In this document: piece by piece, positions 1 to 8,892 of the stretch
How positions within the stretch are numbered: the first letter of the stretch is position 1
Layout: the number at the start of each line of letters is the position of its first letter
Origin: an uncultured Clostridia bacterium
GTDB lineage: Bacteria; Bacillota; Clostridia; UMGS1810
Direction: 5' to 3'
DNA length: 64,000 bases
Assembly: GCA_934500875.1 (NCBI GenBank)
Contig: CAKSTL010000009.1
Location: 1 to 64,000 of the forward strand
Position numbers and translations under genes: made by a program
Notes under the pieces: model-generated
The model's input: only the letters and a program-made list of their open reading frames with translations
The model's database searches: none
What the model was told of the DNA's origin: nothing

Positions 1-227
1 TCCTCCTTTTTCGCAAAAAGGCACGCTTGGTTCGCCTGCTGGCTTGCAGGCGCACTCACGACGGCTCTCGGTCGCTGTCAACCTTTTGCGAGTATTCGCC
101 CTGCGGCACAAGGGTTTTCCGTTTAGAACAAGTTTCGCTTGCTCCGATTTTTACTGCAAACGGAGCAAGCTTTTGTTATCGGTTTTTAGCCTTATCGGCA
201 TTTGGTTTCCATAATTAATTTTTTATT
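1..227. other. Intergenic edge, no gene supported
   Basis: No reading frame here has a convincing ribosome binding site or recognisable product. A stem-loop with 10-bp arms (137-146 and 161-170) is followed on the + strand by TTTTGTT and could be a weak terminator for a gene left of the window. Nothing else is evident. Confidence 0.4.
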
Positions 228-689
228 TTATGTAAGGCCCTCAAGAAAGATTATGCCTATTATGATGAGGAGAAGGGTGTCGTTTGTGCCGTCATGCAGC
301 AAAATCAGGACGATTCCGAGCAGGATTATATCGTCCAGTGCCAGGTTATCGAACAAGCCGTCAAAAATTTTGCCCGAGCATGGCGTCGGGGCGCACGGAT
401 TATCGCTATTGCAGCACGAATCGATTTTTGGAATATCGCACGGCAAATCGCCTCCGCACGCATTTTTATTCTCGCAGCACACATCATTTTTTTTACAGCA
501 TTCTTTCTTCTCGCAGTGTGCGTCCTTTTCTCTGCAACACCCTTTTTTCTCGCATTTTTCCTCACTGCACCGGCAGACATTGATTTTGTCATTGCCATCG
601 CAGCAGCCGCCCTCCTTCTCATCTGCACAAAAAATGTCTTTTCTCCGGTCGTAAATTTTGGGATAGCCGTCATAAAACTGCCTTGCCAT
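228..689 (-). CDS. Cysteine-rich small protein with hydrophobic C-terminus
   Basis: A 153-residue protein of unknown function, the last gene of a three-gene minus-strand operon (1286 to 228). I count 19 cysteines before about residue 106, many as CC pairs, in a charged Lys/Glu/Asp-rich context. The last 35 or so residues form a strongly hydrophobic Ile/Leu segment interrupted by one short polar stretch. I see no signal peptide. Cys-rich proteins with hydrophobic tails occur among uncharacterised sporulation-associated proteins of clostridia, so a spore-coat role is possible, but that is inference. Metal binding is the alternative. The overlapping + strand frames are shadows. Confidence 0.7.
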   Translation of the reverse strand: MARQFYDGYPKIYDRRKDIFCADEKEGGCCDGNDKINVCRCSEEKCEKKGCCREKDAHCEKKECCKKNDVCCENKNACGGDLPCDIPKIDSCCNSDNPCAPTPCSGKIFDGLFDNLALDDIILLGIVLILLHDGTNDTLLLIIIGIIFLEGLT

Positions 690-703
690 AAAAATTCAAC
701 TCC

Positions 704-1003
704 TTACAAATCCTTGAAAAGCTCTGTAATCTGCGTCAGCCTGAGCATTTTTATCGCTTTGTCGATATGCTGTGTGCGTGTGCTGTTCATATATGGTTTT
801 AAGGCATACAAAAGATTTATTTTCGGGTCTGACCTATCGTTCATTTTACTTGCGATTGCTGAAATTTTGCGCGTCATTTCAAGGTTGTCGTCAGTCGGCG
901 CAGAGCTTTGCGAAGCTCCCGACATCATTTGCGAAATTTTGCTTACCGCATCGGGATTATTTAAAATTTCGTTTATTTTATCGCCTATATTATCGTTTGC
1001 CAT
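704..1003 (-). CDS. Small helical protein of unknown function
   Basis: A 99-residue, mostly helical and hydrophilic protein. The C-terminal half carries a pattern (LLYALKPYMN, then IDKAIKMLRL) that I associate with short hypothetical proteins of spore-forming clostridia; no biochemical function is known to me. It lies 13 bp downstream of the gene at 1017-1286 and 14 bp upstream of the Cys-rich gene, all on the minus strand, so the three are almost certainly co-transcribed. No signal peptide or membrane segment is visible. Confidence 0.75.
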   Translation of the reverse strand: MANDNIGDKINEILNNPDAVSKISQMMSGASQSSAPTDDNLEMTRKISAIASKMNDRSDPKINLLYALKPYMNSTRTQHIDKAIKMLRLTQITELFKDL

Positions 1004-1016
1004 ATCTTTTTACACC

Positions 1017-1286
1017 TCATTTTAACAGATTTTTTAAAATACCGGGATTTTCCGACAGCATTTTTACAAGGTCGCCTTTGTTTATCGAATTGAGCTTGTC
1101 GGCAAACTGCGACATTCCCAGAGTATTCATCTTTGCGGCAATTTCGTTTTTGTCCATTTTGGCAATTTTGTCAATGATTTCTCTCTCCGAAGAGCTGTTA
1201 AGGTTATTTATTGCTCTTCTTCCAACCTCTGAATTTAAAACTGTTCTCAACACTTTTTCTGCATTATTATTGTCATTACCGTTCAA
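1017..1286 (-). CDS. Small helical protein, first gene of the operon
   Basis: An 89-residue hydrophilic, helix-rich protein with an Asn-rich N-terminus, not recognised as a named family. The TTG start is chosen because GGGAGG stands about 8 nt upstream. A good sigma-A-like promoter (1318-1346) precedes it, so this is the first gene of the three-gene operon. Its SEREIIDKIAKMDKNEIAAK segment suggests a protein-protein interaction module rather than an enzyme. The function is unknown. Confidence 0.75.
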   Translation of the reverse strand: MNGNDNNNAEKVLRTVLNSEVGRRAINNLNSSSEREIIDKIAKMDKNEIAAKMNTLGMSQFADKLNSINKGDLVKMLSENPGILKNLLK

Positions 1287-1317
1287 TTGCGTATTCCTCC
1301 CATTCTGAAATTAGTAT

Positions 1318-1346
1318 ATTATATGTGCGTTTGAAAAAAATGTTAA
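1318..1346 (-). promoter_or_regulatory. Promoter of the three-gene Cys-rich operon
   Basis: On the minus strand TTAACA (1341-1346) and TATAAT (1318-1323) are separated by 17 bp and lie just upstream of the TTG start at 1286. Confidence 0.6.
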
Positions 1347-1441
1347 AAATTTTTTTATAAAAAAAGAGGAATTTAACAAATTGCGTAGAATTGTAACAAG
1401 TATGTAACATTTTTTTAATACTTTTTTAAGGAGATGAGCTT

Positions 1442-2683
1442 TTGAGTTTTAGCGACAGTTTTATTTGCAGAATAAAAGACTTTGGCAAAAAAATTTATAA
1501 AAAATACCATTCGGTTAATATAAAGGTAAGAAAAACGGTTAATTTTGCTATAGGAATAAGCATAACGGCGGTGCTTTTTAATGCTAATTTTTCGCTTGTT
1601 TACGGAGTGAGCCTTAACGGAACGTATATTGGAAACATTGCGCAAAAGAGCGTTGCGGAGGCGGCGGTAAACAGGATAAACGAGCAGTATGCGCCGTATT
1701 ACGACGGTCTTGACGCTGTTGAGGGAATGTGCATTTATTCTTTGAAGTTTGTGAGAAAATCGGACATTCTTAAAGAGGAAGAATTGTGCGAAAACATTAA
1801 AAAAGCGTCGGGCACAATGACAAAGCAGACGGTTATTGAGGTGGACGGAAACGATTTGGCGGGTGTTTTGAATTATGATGAGGCAAAAAAGGCGCTGGAT
1901 ATTTGCAAACAGCGTTTTTCGGACGAAAACACCGAAGAATGCAGCATTGCAAGCAATGTTAAAATAGAAGAAAAATATGCGCCGTCAAAGCTTCTTTCGG
2001 GTGCGGAACGTGCCGCCGACAGACTTATTGACAATGATTATTTTGATTCTCTGAAGGTTCTTACCGTTGAATACAAAACCTATGAAAACGAAATTCCGTT
2101 TGAGGTTGAGCGCATTGAGGACAACAGCGCTTACGAGGGAAGCAGCGTTGTAAAGACCGAGGGCGAAAACGGCATTGAGGTTACGGTGCGCAAAACTGAG
2201 AGGATAAACGGCAGTTTGAAATCGGACAGCGAAGTGTCGAAAACCGTTGAAAAAGCGCCGTCGAACCAGGTGCTTTCGGTTGGCACAAAACCCCGTCCTT
2301 CGGGCGTGGGAACGGGAAATTTCAGCGTTCCTTACAACGGAAACATAACCTCACGTTACGGTCAGCGTTCTATGGGAAATCACAAGGGTGTGGATATTGT
2401 GGGTCCTGTCGGCTCGCCGATTTATGCTTCGGACGAGGGGATTGTGACGTATGCGGACTATGAAGACGGCGGATACGGAAACATTGTGAAAATTGACCAT
2501 CAGAACGGATACGAAACATATTATGCGCATTGCAGTGAAATTCTGGTCAAAAAGGGCGATACCGTCAAAAAGGGCGACCTTATTGCAAAGGTTGGAAACA
2601 CCGGAAGAAGCACGGGGCCGCATTTGCATTTTGAAATACGCAAAAACGGCGAAACTCAAAATCCTTTGGACTACATAGGATAA
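1442..2683 (+). CDS. M23 metalloendopeptidase with G5 domain
   Basis: A 413-residue cell-wall hydrolase. A cytoplasmic basic segment is followed by a membrane anchor (about 33-55), an uncharacterised extracellular region (60-200), a G5-type domain (about 207-283) and a C-terminal M23 lysostaphin-type peptidase (about 300-410). Zinc ligands H314, D318 and H396 (in HLH) and catalytic H363 are all present, so it should be active against peptidoglycan cross-bridges or stem peptides. The TTG start is supported by AAGGAG 8-12 nt upstream; no better ATG exists. The G5 plus M23 layout resembles clostridial sporulation and division peptidases. It is transcribed alone and followed by a terminator. Confidence 0.9.
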   Translation: MSFSDSFICRIKDFGKKIYKKYHSVNIKVRKTVNFAIGISITAVLFNANFSLVYGVSLNGTYIGNIAQKSVAEAAVNRINEQYAPYYDGLDAVEGMCIYSLKFVRKSDILKEEELCENIKKASGTMTKQTVIEVDGNDLAGVLNYDEAKKALDICKQRFSDENTEECSIASNVKIEEKYAPSKLLSGAERAADRLIDNDYFDSLKVLTVEYKTYENEIPFEVERIEDNSAYEGSSVVKTEGENGIEVTVRKTERINGSLKSDSEVSKTVEKAPSNQVLSVGTKPRPSGVGTGNFSVPYNGNITSRYGQRSMGNHKGVDIVGPVGSPIYASDEGIVTYADYEDGGYGNIVKIDHQNGYETYYAHCSEILVKKGDTVKKGDLIAKVGNTGRSTGPHLHFEIRKNGETQNPLDYIG

Positions 2684-2700
2684 ATAAAATTAAAATTTAA

Positions 2701-2746
2701 GTCACGTTTAACGCTTTGTTTGAATAGTATTAAACGTGGCTTTTTT
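2701..2746 (+). terminator. Rho-independent terminator after the M23 gene
   Basis: An inverted repeat with arms GTCACGTTTAA and TTAAACGTGGC is followed by a run of six T. Confidence 0.85.
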
Positions 2747-2777
2747 GCTGCAAATTTTTAATCTGAGGGTGATTTTT

Positions 2778-3827
2778 ATGTCGAATGAAAAGCATTTTTA
2801 TTTGGGGGCGAACACGCCGTACGGATTCTTTTCGTACTATGACAACATTGTTTCGCAGCAGGAGGCAAGAAGGATTTATTGCATAAAGGGCGGCCCCGGC
2901 ACGGGAAAATCTTCTTTTATGCGAAAGATTGCCGAAAAAATTATGTCGCTCGGATATGACGTTGAATTTATTCACTGCTCGTCCGACGACGGCTCTTTGG
3001 ACGGAATTTTTGTAAAAAGGCTTAAAATTGCCTTTCTTGACGGCACATCTCCTCACATTGCAGACCCCAAAAACCCCGGCGCTGTGGATAAGATTATAAA
3101 CTTAGGCGAATTTTGGGACGAAGAAAAAATGACTGCGGAAAAAAGGGGAATTATTGACACAAACGCAAAAATCGGCGAAACGTTTGCCAGGGCATACAAA
3201 TATCTTGCGGCGGCAAAGGCTTTTTACGACGATATGAATGTTATAAATGAAAAATCGTATGACTTATATGAAAGAAATTTATACGTTGACAAGATTGTAA
3301 ACGACGAATTTTCACACCTTTGCATTTGCCCCGTTACGGGAAGGGAAAGAAAGCTTTTTGCTTCGGCAATTACGCCTACGGGTTTAAAATTCAGACCCGA
3401 AACGCTGTTTGACGGCTACAGAGTGAAAATTTTAAGGGGTTATACGGGGGATATTTTAAACGAAATTTCGCTTGCGGCAACAAAGAGGGGGCTTGACACC
3501 GAAAAATTTTACTGCGTAATGGAGCCGGCAAAAAAATGCGAGCATCTTTTAATTCCGCATCTTAAGCTTGCTTTTTGCACCGACAGCGAATTTCACAATT
3601 TTTCGGACGGCGAGATTTACGAATTTTCAAAAAAGGCTTTTTGCGAAAATGAATTTTCATACGATATACAGATGTATAAAAACCTTATTGCAAAGGCGGT
3701 TGAAACGCTTGCCGCCGCAAAGGCTATGCATGACGATTTGGAAAAATTCTATATTCCGAATATGAATTTTAAAAAGATTATGTCGCTTTGCGAAAAAACT
3801 ATAAAACAAATACTTGAAATGGCATAA
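2778..3827 (+). CDS. PRK06851-type P-loop ATPase
   Basis: A 349-residue cytosolic protein of the uncharacterised PRK06851-like family of clostridial ATPases. Walker [10 protein letters not shown] lies near the N-terminus, followed by the characteristic stretch with LDGTSPH and DPKNPGAVD. The ATG at 2778 is preferred over an upstream frame start at 2736 because GAGGGTG stands 7-10 nt before it. No membrane segment is seen. It sits between the M23 peptidase and tyrS with its own upstream terminator. The family's function is unknown to me. Confidence 0.8.
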   Translation: MSNEKHFYLGANTPYGFFSYYDNIVSQQEARRIYCIKGGPGTGKSSFMRKIAEKIMSLGYDVEFIHCSSDDGSLDGIFVKRLKIAFLDGTSPHIADPKNPGAVDKIINLGEFWDEEKMTAEKRGIIDTNAKIGETFARAYKYLAAAKAFYDDMNVINEKSYDLYERNLYVDKIVNDEFSHLCICPVTGRERKLFASAITPTGLKFRPETLFDGYRVKILRGYTGDILNEISLAATKRGLDTEKFYCVMEPAKKCEHLLIPHLKLAFCTDSEFHNFSDGEIYEFSKKAFCENEFSYDIQMYKNLIAKAVETLAAAKAMHDDLEKFYIPNMNFKKIMSLCEKTIKQILEMA

Positions 3828-3879
3828 ATTTTATGTTAGAATTAAGATAATATATTATATATACGAAAGGGTAAGATTG

Positions 3880-5106
3880 ATGAATAATGTTTTTGACGTG
3901 CTTGCCGAAAGAGGGCTTATTGCGCAGACTACTCACGAAAAAGAGATAAGGGAGCTTCTTGCAAACGAGAAGGTTACTTTTTATATAGGTTTTGACCCCA
4001 CCGCAGACAGCCTTCACGTAGGTCACTTTTTGCAGATGGTTGTTATGCGCCATTTGCAGAATTACGGTCACCGTCCCATTGCGCTTGTGGGCGGCGGTAC
4101 AGGCACAATAGGCGACCCTTCTGGAAGAAGCGATATGCGCCAGATGATGACTATGGAAACTATTAACCACAACTGCGAATGTTTTAAAAAACAGCTTTCC
4201 ACGATTGTTGACTTTTCGGAAGGAAAGGCTATTATGGTTAACAACGCAGACTGGCTTTTGGACCTTAATTACATTGATTTTATGCGGGATATAGGCTCTT
4301 GCTTCTCGGTTAACAAAATGCTTACCGCAGAGTGCTACAAGCAGAGGCTTGAAAAGGGTCTTACCTTCCTTGAATTTAACTATATGCTTATGCAGAGCTA
4401 CGACTTTTTGATGTTGAACAGAAAATACGGCTGTAAAATTGAGCTTGGCGGCGACGACCAGTGGAGCAACATTCTCGGCGGAATTGACCTTTGCCGAAGA
4501 AAAGACCAGAAGCAGGTTTACGGTATGACGTTTACTCTTCTTTCAAACAGCGAGGGCAAGAAAATGGGCAAAACGCAGAAGGGCGCTTTGTGGCTTGACC
4601 CCGAAAAAACTTCGCCGTATGAATTTTATCAGTACTGGAGAAACGTTGACGACGCTGACGTTATTAAGTGCTTAAAACTTATTACGTTTGTTCCTATGGA
4701 CGAAATAAGAGAAATGGAAAAGTTTGAAGGTCAGCAGCTTAATGAGGCGAAAAGACGCCTTGCATATGAGGTTACAAAACTTGTTCACGGCGAGGAGGAG
4801 GCTAAAAAGGCGCAGGGTGCGGCTGAGGCTGTATTCGGCGGCGGCAGCGACAATTCCAATATGCCCACCACCTCAATTACAAAGGAAGAGGCAAAGAAAA
4901 TAAATATTCTTGACCTTATGCTTAAGGCGGGGCTTATCCCGTCCAAGGGCGAGGGCAGACGTCTTATTCAGCAAGGCGGAGTGTCGGTTAACGGCAACAA
5001 GGTTTCGGACATTGCCGAAAATATTTGCGAAAGCGATTTTGAGGACGGCAGTGTTATTATCAAAAAAGGTAAAAAGGTTTACCATAAAATTGTAATCGAA
5101 GGATAA
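3880..5106 (+). CDS. tyrS: Tyrosyl-tRNA synthetase
   Basis: A 408-residue class I aminoacyl-tRNA synthetase that charges tRNA-Tyr. The HIGH-equivalent HVGH (46-49), the tyrosine/ATP pocket segment GGDDQWSN (190-197) and the KMSKS-equivalent KMGKT (228-232) are present. An S4 RNA-binding domain occupies the C-terminal 65 or so residues. Length is normal for the bacterial TyrRS. The ATG at 3880 follows GAAAGGG by 9 nt; an upstream in-frame start at 3814 has no ribosome binding site and overlaps the previous gene. No T-box leader is seen in the 50-bp gap upstream. Confidence 0.97.
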   Translation: MNNVFDVLAERGLIAQTTHEKEIRELLANEKVTFYIGFDPTADSLHVGHFLQMVVMRHLQNYGHRPIALVGGGTGTIGDPSGRSDMRQMMTMETINHNCECFKKQLSTIVDFSEGKAIMVNNADWLLDLNYIDFMRDIGSCFSVNKMLTAECYKQRLEKGLTFLEFNYMLMQSYDFLMLNRKYGCKIELGGDDQWSNILGGIDLCRRKDQKQVYGMTFTLLSNSEGKKMGKTQKGALWLDPEKTSPYEFYQYWRNVDDADVIKCLKLITFVPMDEIREMEKFEGQQLNEAKRRLAYEVTKLVHGEEEAKKAQGAAEAVFGGGSDNSNMPTTSITKEEAKKINILDLMLKAGLIPSKGEGRRLIQQGGVSVNGNKVSDIAENICESDFEDGSVIIKKGKKVYHKIVIEG

Positions 5107-5130
5107 ATTCTTTTTCGGGGGTTGAAAGCA

Positions 5131-5472
5131 ATGAAAATCAAATCTGTCAGCCGTGTTTTGGACGCTAAGGTTTTGTGCGAAGGAGAAGGTCTTGATACTG
5201 AGGTGCTTTCTGCGTGCGGCTGCGACCTTATGAGTGATGTTCTGGCGTTTGTCAAAAACCAGGCTATGCTGCTTACGGGGCTTGTGAATTTGCAGGTTGT
5301 AAGAACTGCGGAGATGATGGATATGAAGGCTATTGTGTTTGTAAGGGGAAAGGTGCCGGGTGACGACATCATAAGCCTTGCAAACGAGATGAAAATAGCT
5401 GTGCTTTCTACTAATCTGCCGCTTTATATGGCTTGCGGAAAGCTTTATGATGCAGGACTTCACAACGACTGA
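5131..5472 (+). CDS. DRTGG-domain protein of the hydrogenase cassette
   Basis: A 113-residue soluble protein made of a single DRTGG-type alpha/beta domain, with a CGCDLMSDVLAF segment and a central VRTAEMMDMKAIVFVRGK core. Such stand-alone DRTGG proteins are found beside GHKL ATPases and sensory [FeFe]-hydrogenase-like proteins in clostridia; their biochemical role is not established. The start at ATG 5131 is chosen over TTG 5122 because the GGGGG site then has normal spacing. It is followed 21 bp later by the GHKL ATPase, and a second DRTGG gene lies beyond the hydrogenase gene, so the cassette is bracketed by paralogues. Confidence 0.8.
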   Translation: MKIKSVSRVLDAKVLCEGEGLDTEVLSACGCDLMSDVLAFVKNQAMLLTGLVNLQVVRTAEMMDMKAIVFVRGKVPGDDIISLANEMKIAVLSTNLPLYMACGKLYDAGLHND

Positions 5473-5493
5473 CAGCCGAAAGAAGGTATTTTT

Positions 5494-5919
5494 ATGGCGG
5501 ATAGTAATATTTCTGTAAGGTTTGATGTTGACGCAAACGATTTTGCTTCTGCCGGCGAGGCGTCCACGAAGCTTAAAAAAATGCTGCGTCAGCTTAGCGT
5601 TGACCCCGAGATTATACGCAAGGTTGCGGTTGCAATGTATGAGGGCGAAATTAATATGGTCATTCACGCAAACGGCGGATATATTGACGTTGAAATTACC
5701 CCTCACTACATAAAAATGGTTCTTAAGGACAACGGCCCCGGCATTGCGGATGTTTCGCTTGCTATGAAGGAAGGCTATTCCACGGCGGCGGATTCGGTGA
5801 GAGAGCTTGGATTCGGCGCCGGTATGGGGCTTCCGAATATGAAAAAATATACTGACGAAATGCACATTGAAACCAAACTCGGTGAAGGAACAACCATTGA
5901 AATGCTTGTAAGGTATTAG
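5494..5919 (+). CDS. GHKL ATPase, anti-sigma/serine kinase type (RsbW/SpoIIAB-like)
   Basis: A 141-residue single-domain GHKL ATP-binding protein. The N-box is visible as YEGEINMVIHANGG, the G1 box as DNGPGIAD, and the G2 region as GFGAGMGLPNMKK. This is the size and layout of anti-sigma-factor kinases such as RsbW and SpoIIAB, with no sensor or phospho-acceptor domain. The gene lies between DRTGG and the hydrogenase-like gene and is spaced for co-translation. I infer that it passes on the state of the hydrogenase-like sensor, possibly by serine phosphorylation, but its partner is not visible in the window. Confidence 0.85.
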   Translation: MADSNISVRFDVDANDFASAGEASTKLKKMLRQLSVDPEIIRKVAVAMYEGEINMVIHANGGYIDVEITPHYIKMVLKDNGPGIADVSLAMKEGYSTAADSVRELGFGAGMGLPNMKKYTDEMHIETKLGEGTTIEMLVRY

Positions 5920-5956
5920 ACAAAGTATGCGCTTGATATTAGGAGATGGTACGAAA

Positions 5957-7246
5957 GTGAACGGTGTTATTCATTCCGTTACCCTCGACAAGGAAAAATG
6001 CAAGGGCTGCACCAAGTGTATTCAGCTTTGCCCCACTCAGGCTATAAGGGTGCGAAACGGAAAGGCAAGAATTATTAAGGAAAAGTGCGTTGACTGCGGC
6101 GAGTGTATCAGGGTTTGTCCGTATCACGCAAAAAAAGGCGTTACCGATAATTTTGAGATTATCAATAATTTTAAGTATAAAATTGCGCTTCCTGCGCCTT
6201 CGTTTTACGGTCAGTTCAAAAAGGTTGAAAAAACGGACGCAATTTTGAATGCTCTTATTAAGATAGGGTTTGACGATTGCTTTGAGGTTGCGTATGCGGC
6301 GCAGATAATAAGCGAAGAAACGAAAAAGCTTATTGATTCGGGCGAGCTGTTAAAGCCCACCATCAGTTCGGCTTGTCCTGCTGTGGTAAAGCTTATAAGC
6401 ATCAGATTTCCAAATCTTTTGCCCAACATTTTGCCCGTTATTTCGCCAATGTCGCTTGCGGGGAGGCTTGCAAAAAAAATCGCCTCTCAAAAAACAGGTC
6501 TTTCACAGGATGAAATCGGCACGTTTTTTATAAGTCCGTGCGCTGCAAAGGCTACCGACGCAAAATATCCGTGCGGTGTGGACAAAAGCTACATTGACGG
6601 CGTGTTTTCGGTAAGCGATATTTACAGAAAAGTTTTGCCGTTTATCTCTAGGAAAGAGGATATTGAAAAGCTGTCAAAGGCTGATTTCAAGGGCGTTTGC
6701 TGGGCAAACTCCGGCGGCGAGGTTGCGGCGCTCGGAAGAGAAAATGTTATTGCCGTTGACGGTATACATAATGTTGTAAATATTTTGGAGGAAATTGAGA
6801 ACGATAAGCTTTCCGACATTGAATATGCGGAAATTTTAGCTTGTACCGGCGGATGCACGGGAGGGCCGCTTACCGTTGAAAACAGTTTTGTTGCGCAGAC
6901 AAAAATAAGAAAGCTTGCAAAAAAACTTGCGCCGTCAGAAGGTTTTGCAGACTGTGATACCGATGTTATGATGAACGCTCCCATTCCTTACAACAAGGCG
7001 CTGGGGCTTGATGACGATATGGTTGCCGCTATGGAAAAAATGAAGCGTATGCTTGAAATTACCGATACGCTTCCCGGTCTTGACTGCGGCTCGTGCGGCG
7101 CTCCGACCTGCCGTGCACTGGCAGAGGATATTGTTCGGGGATACGCTGCGAAAAATGCTTGTATTTACAATCTGAAGGCGAAAATTTTGGAACTTGCCGA
7201 AGGAATTGAAGAATTTCGGGGATTTAATCAAAATAACAAAAGCTGA
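5957..7246 (+). CDS. Sensory-type [FeFe]-hydrogenase-like protein
   Basis: A 429-residue iron-sulfur protein. The N-terminus has two [4Fe-4S] motifs (C15, C18, C21, C25 and C44, C47, C50, C54). The hydrogenase large-subunit domain follows, with putative H-cluster ligands C140 (in SSACP), C195 (in SPCAAK), C296 and C300 (in ACTGGC). The C-terminus has a further Fe-S motif with C377, C380, C385 and C402 (PF04060-like). The proton-transfer Cys of catalytic enzymes (the first C of TSCCP) is Ala139, and the MPC and KxxE signatures are degenerate, as in sensory (HydS) hydrogenases. GTG 5957 is chosen over ATG 5927 because AGGAGA stands 10 nt before it. It probably senses H2 or redox state. Confidence 0.88.
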   Translation: MNGVIHSVTLDKEKCKGCTKCIQLCPTQAIRVRNGKARIIKEKCVDCGECIRVCPYHAKKGVTDNFEIINNFKYKIALPAPSFYGQFKKVEKTDAILNALIKIGFDDCFEVAYAAQIISEETKKLIDSGELLKPTISSACPAVVKLISIRFPNLLPNILPVISPMSLAGRLAKKIASQKTGLSQDEIGTFFISPCAAKATDAKYPCGVDKSYIDGVFSVSDIYRKVLPFISRKEDIEKLSKADFKGVCWANSGGEVAALGRENVIAVDGIHNVVNILEEIENDKLSDIEYAEILACTGGCTGGPLTVENSFVAQTKIRKLAKKLAPSEGFADCDTDVMMNAPIPYNKALGLDDDMVAAMEKMKRMLEITDTLPGLDCGSCGAPTCRALAEDIVRGYAAKNACIYNLKAKILELAEGIEEFRGFNQNNKS

Positions 7247-7256
7247 GGGATTTAAT

Positions 7257-7583
7257 ATGAACACTTGCGAACTTGAAGAAAAACTTAGGCTGAAGTGTCT
7301 TAGCGAAAACAATTCGGGCAGAGAAATTTCGGGCTGCTATGTGAGCGACCTTTTAAGCCTTGCTATGGGCAGAGTGGGTGAGGGAAACATATGGATAACC
7401 GTTCAGACAAACGTTAATATTGCGGCGATTGCCGTTCTTACCGAGGCGGCGTGCGTTATTGTGCCCGAGGGTCTTGACGTGGGCGGCGATGTTATAGGCA
7501 AGGCAAAAAATGAGGATGTAATAATTTTTTCAAGCGCCGACACTGCATTTGAGCTTGCGGTGAAGATTGGAGCGCTTATTTAA
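7257..7583 (+). CDS. Second DRTGG-domain protein
   Basis: A 108-residue soluble protein with a DRTGG-like core (REISGCYVSDLLSLAMG at the front, then NVNIAAIAVLTEAACVIV). It is a distant paralogue of the protein at 5131-5472 and starts 10 bp after the hydrogenase-like gene. The ATG at 7257 is used, since the longer frame overlaps the hydrogenase gene. The pairing of two DRTGG proteins around a GHKL ATPase and a sensory hydrogenase-like protein suggests one signalling unit. The function is inferred from context only. Confidence 0.78.
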   Translation: MNTCELEEKLRLKCLSENNSGREISGCYVSDLLSLAMGRVGEGNIWITVQTNVNIAAIAVLTEAACVIVPEGLDVGGDVIGKAKNEDVIIFSSADTAFELAVKIGALI

Positions 7584-7601
7584 CGGAGGATTAACTTTTT
7601 T

Positions 7602-8495
7602 ATGAAGGATTATATTGTAAGAGCCGCCGCAAAAGACGGCAGTGTGCGCGCGTTTTGCGCTGTGACGACAAATCTTGTAAACCGTGCGCAGAAAATACAT
7701 TCGCTTTATCCGGTTGCGTCTGCTGCTTTGGGCAGGCTTTTAACGGCGTCGGCAATGATGGGGGCAATGCTTAAGTCGGAGGATGACCTTCTTACGATAC
7801 AAATTACCGGAAACGGACCTATCGGAAGGGTGCTTGCGACGGCGGACTGCCACTCAAACGTAAAGGGATATGTGGGAAATCCCAAGGTGGATTTGCCGAA
7901 AAACGACAAGGGAAAGCTTGACGTGGGCGGCGCTGTGGGCACCGACGGTTTTTTGACCGTTATAAGAGATTTTGGCTTAAAGGAGCCGTATGTCGGAAAA
8001 GTTCCGCTTGTTTCGGGAGAAATAGGTGATGATTTGACGTCGTATTTTGCCGTTTCCGAGCAGATTCCGTCTGTTGTGGGGCTTGGCGTGCTTGTGGACG
8101 TTGACATAAGCATAAAGGCGGCAGGCGGCTTTATTGTGCAGGTTATGCCTGAGGCGACGGATGAAACGATTACCAAACTTGAAGAAAACGTGAAAAAAAT
8201 CACCTCCGTTACAAAAATGCTTGAGGATAATATGCGGCCTGAGGATATTTTAGGCTGCGCTTTGGACGGAATTGATTTTGAGATTACCGACAATCTTGAC
8301 ACCAAGTATTTTTGCAACTGCAGCAGGGAACGGGTTGAAAAGGCGCTTGTTTCAGTCGGTGAGAGCGAGCTTGAGGATATTATAAAAAAGGACAAAAAGG
8401 CGGAAATTATGTGCCATTTTTGCGACAAGGTTTATAATTTTGATGAAAACGACCTTAAAATTTTGCTTGAGAAAGCCAAAAACAGCAAATCTTAA
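7602..8495 (+). CDS. hslO: Redox-regulated chaperone Hsp33
   Basis: A 297-residue Hsp33. This cytosolic holdase is activated by oxidation when four zinc-binding cysteines form disulfides. The C-terminal zinc motif is intact as CNC (about 239-241) and CHFC (about 271-274). The N-terminal substrate-binding domain has the expected DYIVRAAAKDGSVRAF start and the GNGPIGR segment. Length matches the family. The ATG follows GGAGGA by about 10 nt. It lies 18 bp after the DRTGG gene and may share its transcript, an attractive link between redox sensing and redox protection, though this is inference. Confidence 0.95.
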   Translation: MKDYIVRAAAKDGSVRAFCAVTTNLVNRAQKIHSLYPVASAALGRLLTASAMMGAMLKSEDDLLTIQITGNGPIGRVLATADCHSNVKGYVGNPKVDLPKNDKGKLDVGGAVGTDGFLTVIRDFGLKEPYVGKVPLVSGEIGDDLTSYFAVSEQIPSVVGLGVLVDVDISIKAAGGFIVQVMPEATDETITKLEENVKKITSVTKMLEDNMRPEDILGCALDGIDFEITDNLDTKYFCNCSRERVEKALVSVGESELEDIIKKDKKAEIMCHFCDKVYNFDENDLKILLEKAKNSKS

Positions 8496-8523
8496 AAAAA
8501 TTTAAAAAAATTTAAAAAAAGTA

Positions 8524-8552
8524 TTGACAAATTAAAGGTTTTAATGTATACT
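8524..8552 (+). promoter_or_regulatory. Strong promoter of the tRNA cluster
   Basis: TTGACA (8524-8529) and TATACT (8547-8552) are separated by exactly 17 bp. The promoter is preceded by an A/T-rich UP-like tract of three AAATTTAAA-type repeats. It lies about 100 bp before the first tRNA. Confidence 0.85.
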
Positions 8553-8649
8553 ATTGATTGTTGCTCGGGGTGATAGTTAAAACCTTGATTTTAAAGGGGT
8601 TAACGCACTTGCAAAGATGTTTTGCACTTAGCCGAAGCACATGAGTTTT

Positions 8650-8725
8650 GGGTGGTTAGCTCAGCTGGGAGAGCGTCTGCCTTACAAGCAGAGGGTCACA
8701 GGTTCGAGCCCTGTACCGCCCACCA
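8650..8725 (+). tRNA. tRNA-Val (TAC)
   Basis: A cloverleaf is visible with acceptor GGGTGGT/ACCGCCC, anticodon loop CTTACAA and encoded CCA. It is the first gene of the six-gene tRNA cluster. Confidence 0.97.
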
Positions 8726-8737
8726 AACTCTTTTTAC

Positions 8738-8814
8738 GGCCCGGTAGTTCAGTTGGTTAGAATGCCAGCCTGTCACGCTGGAGGTCGAGGGTTCGAGCCC
8801 CTTCCGGGTCGCCA
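8738..8814 (+). tRNA. tRNA-Asp (GTC)
   Basis: Acceptor GGCCCGG/CCGGGTC, anticodon GTC in loop CTGTCAC, TTCGAGC T-loop, and encoded CCA. Confidence 0.97.
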
Positions 8815-8892
8815 TTTTACTTATACTTTTTGTGCATATGCTGTTGGCAGTTATGAGAATGTCTTTAGGGGATGTTTTTTGCAGCACATTTT

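Noticed and set aside
294..1308. Long + strand frames over the Cys-rich operon (243 and 178 codons)
   Set aside because: They are antisense shadows of three minus-strand genes that have good ribosome sites and a promoter.
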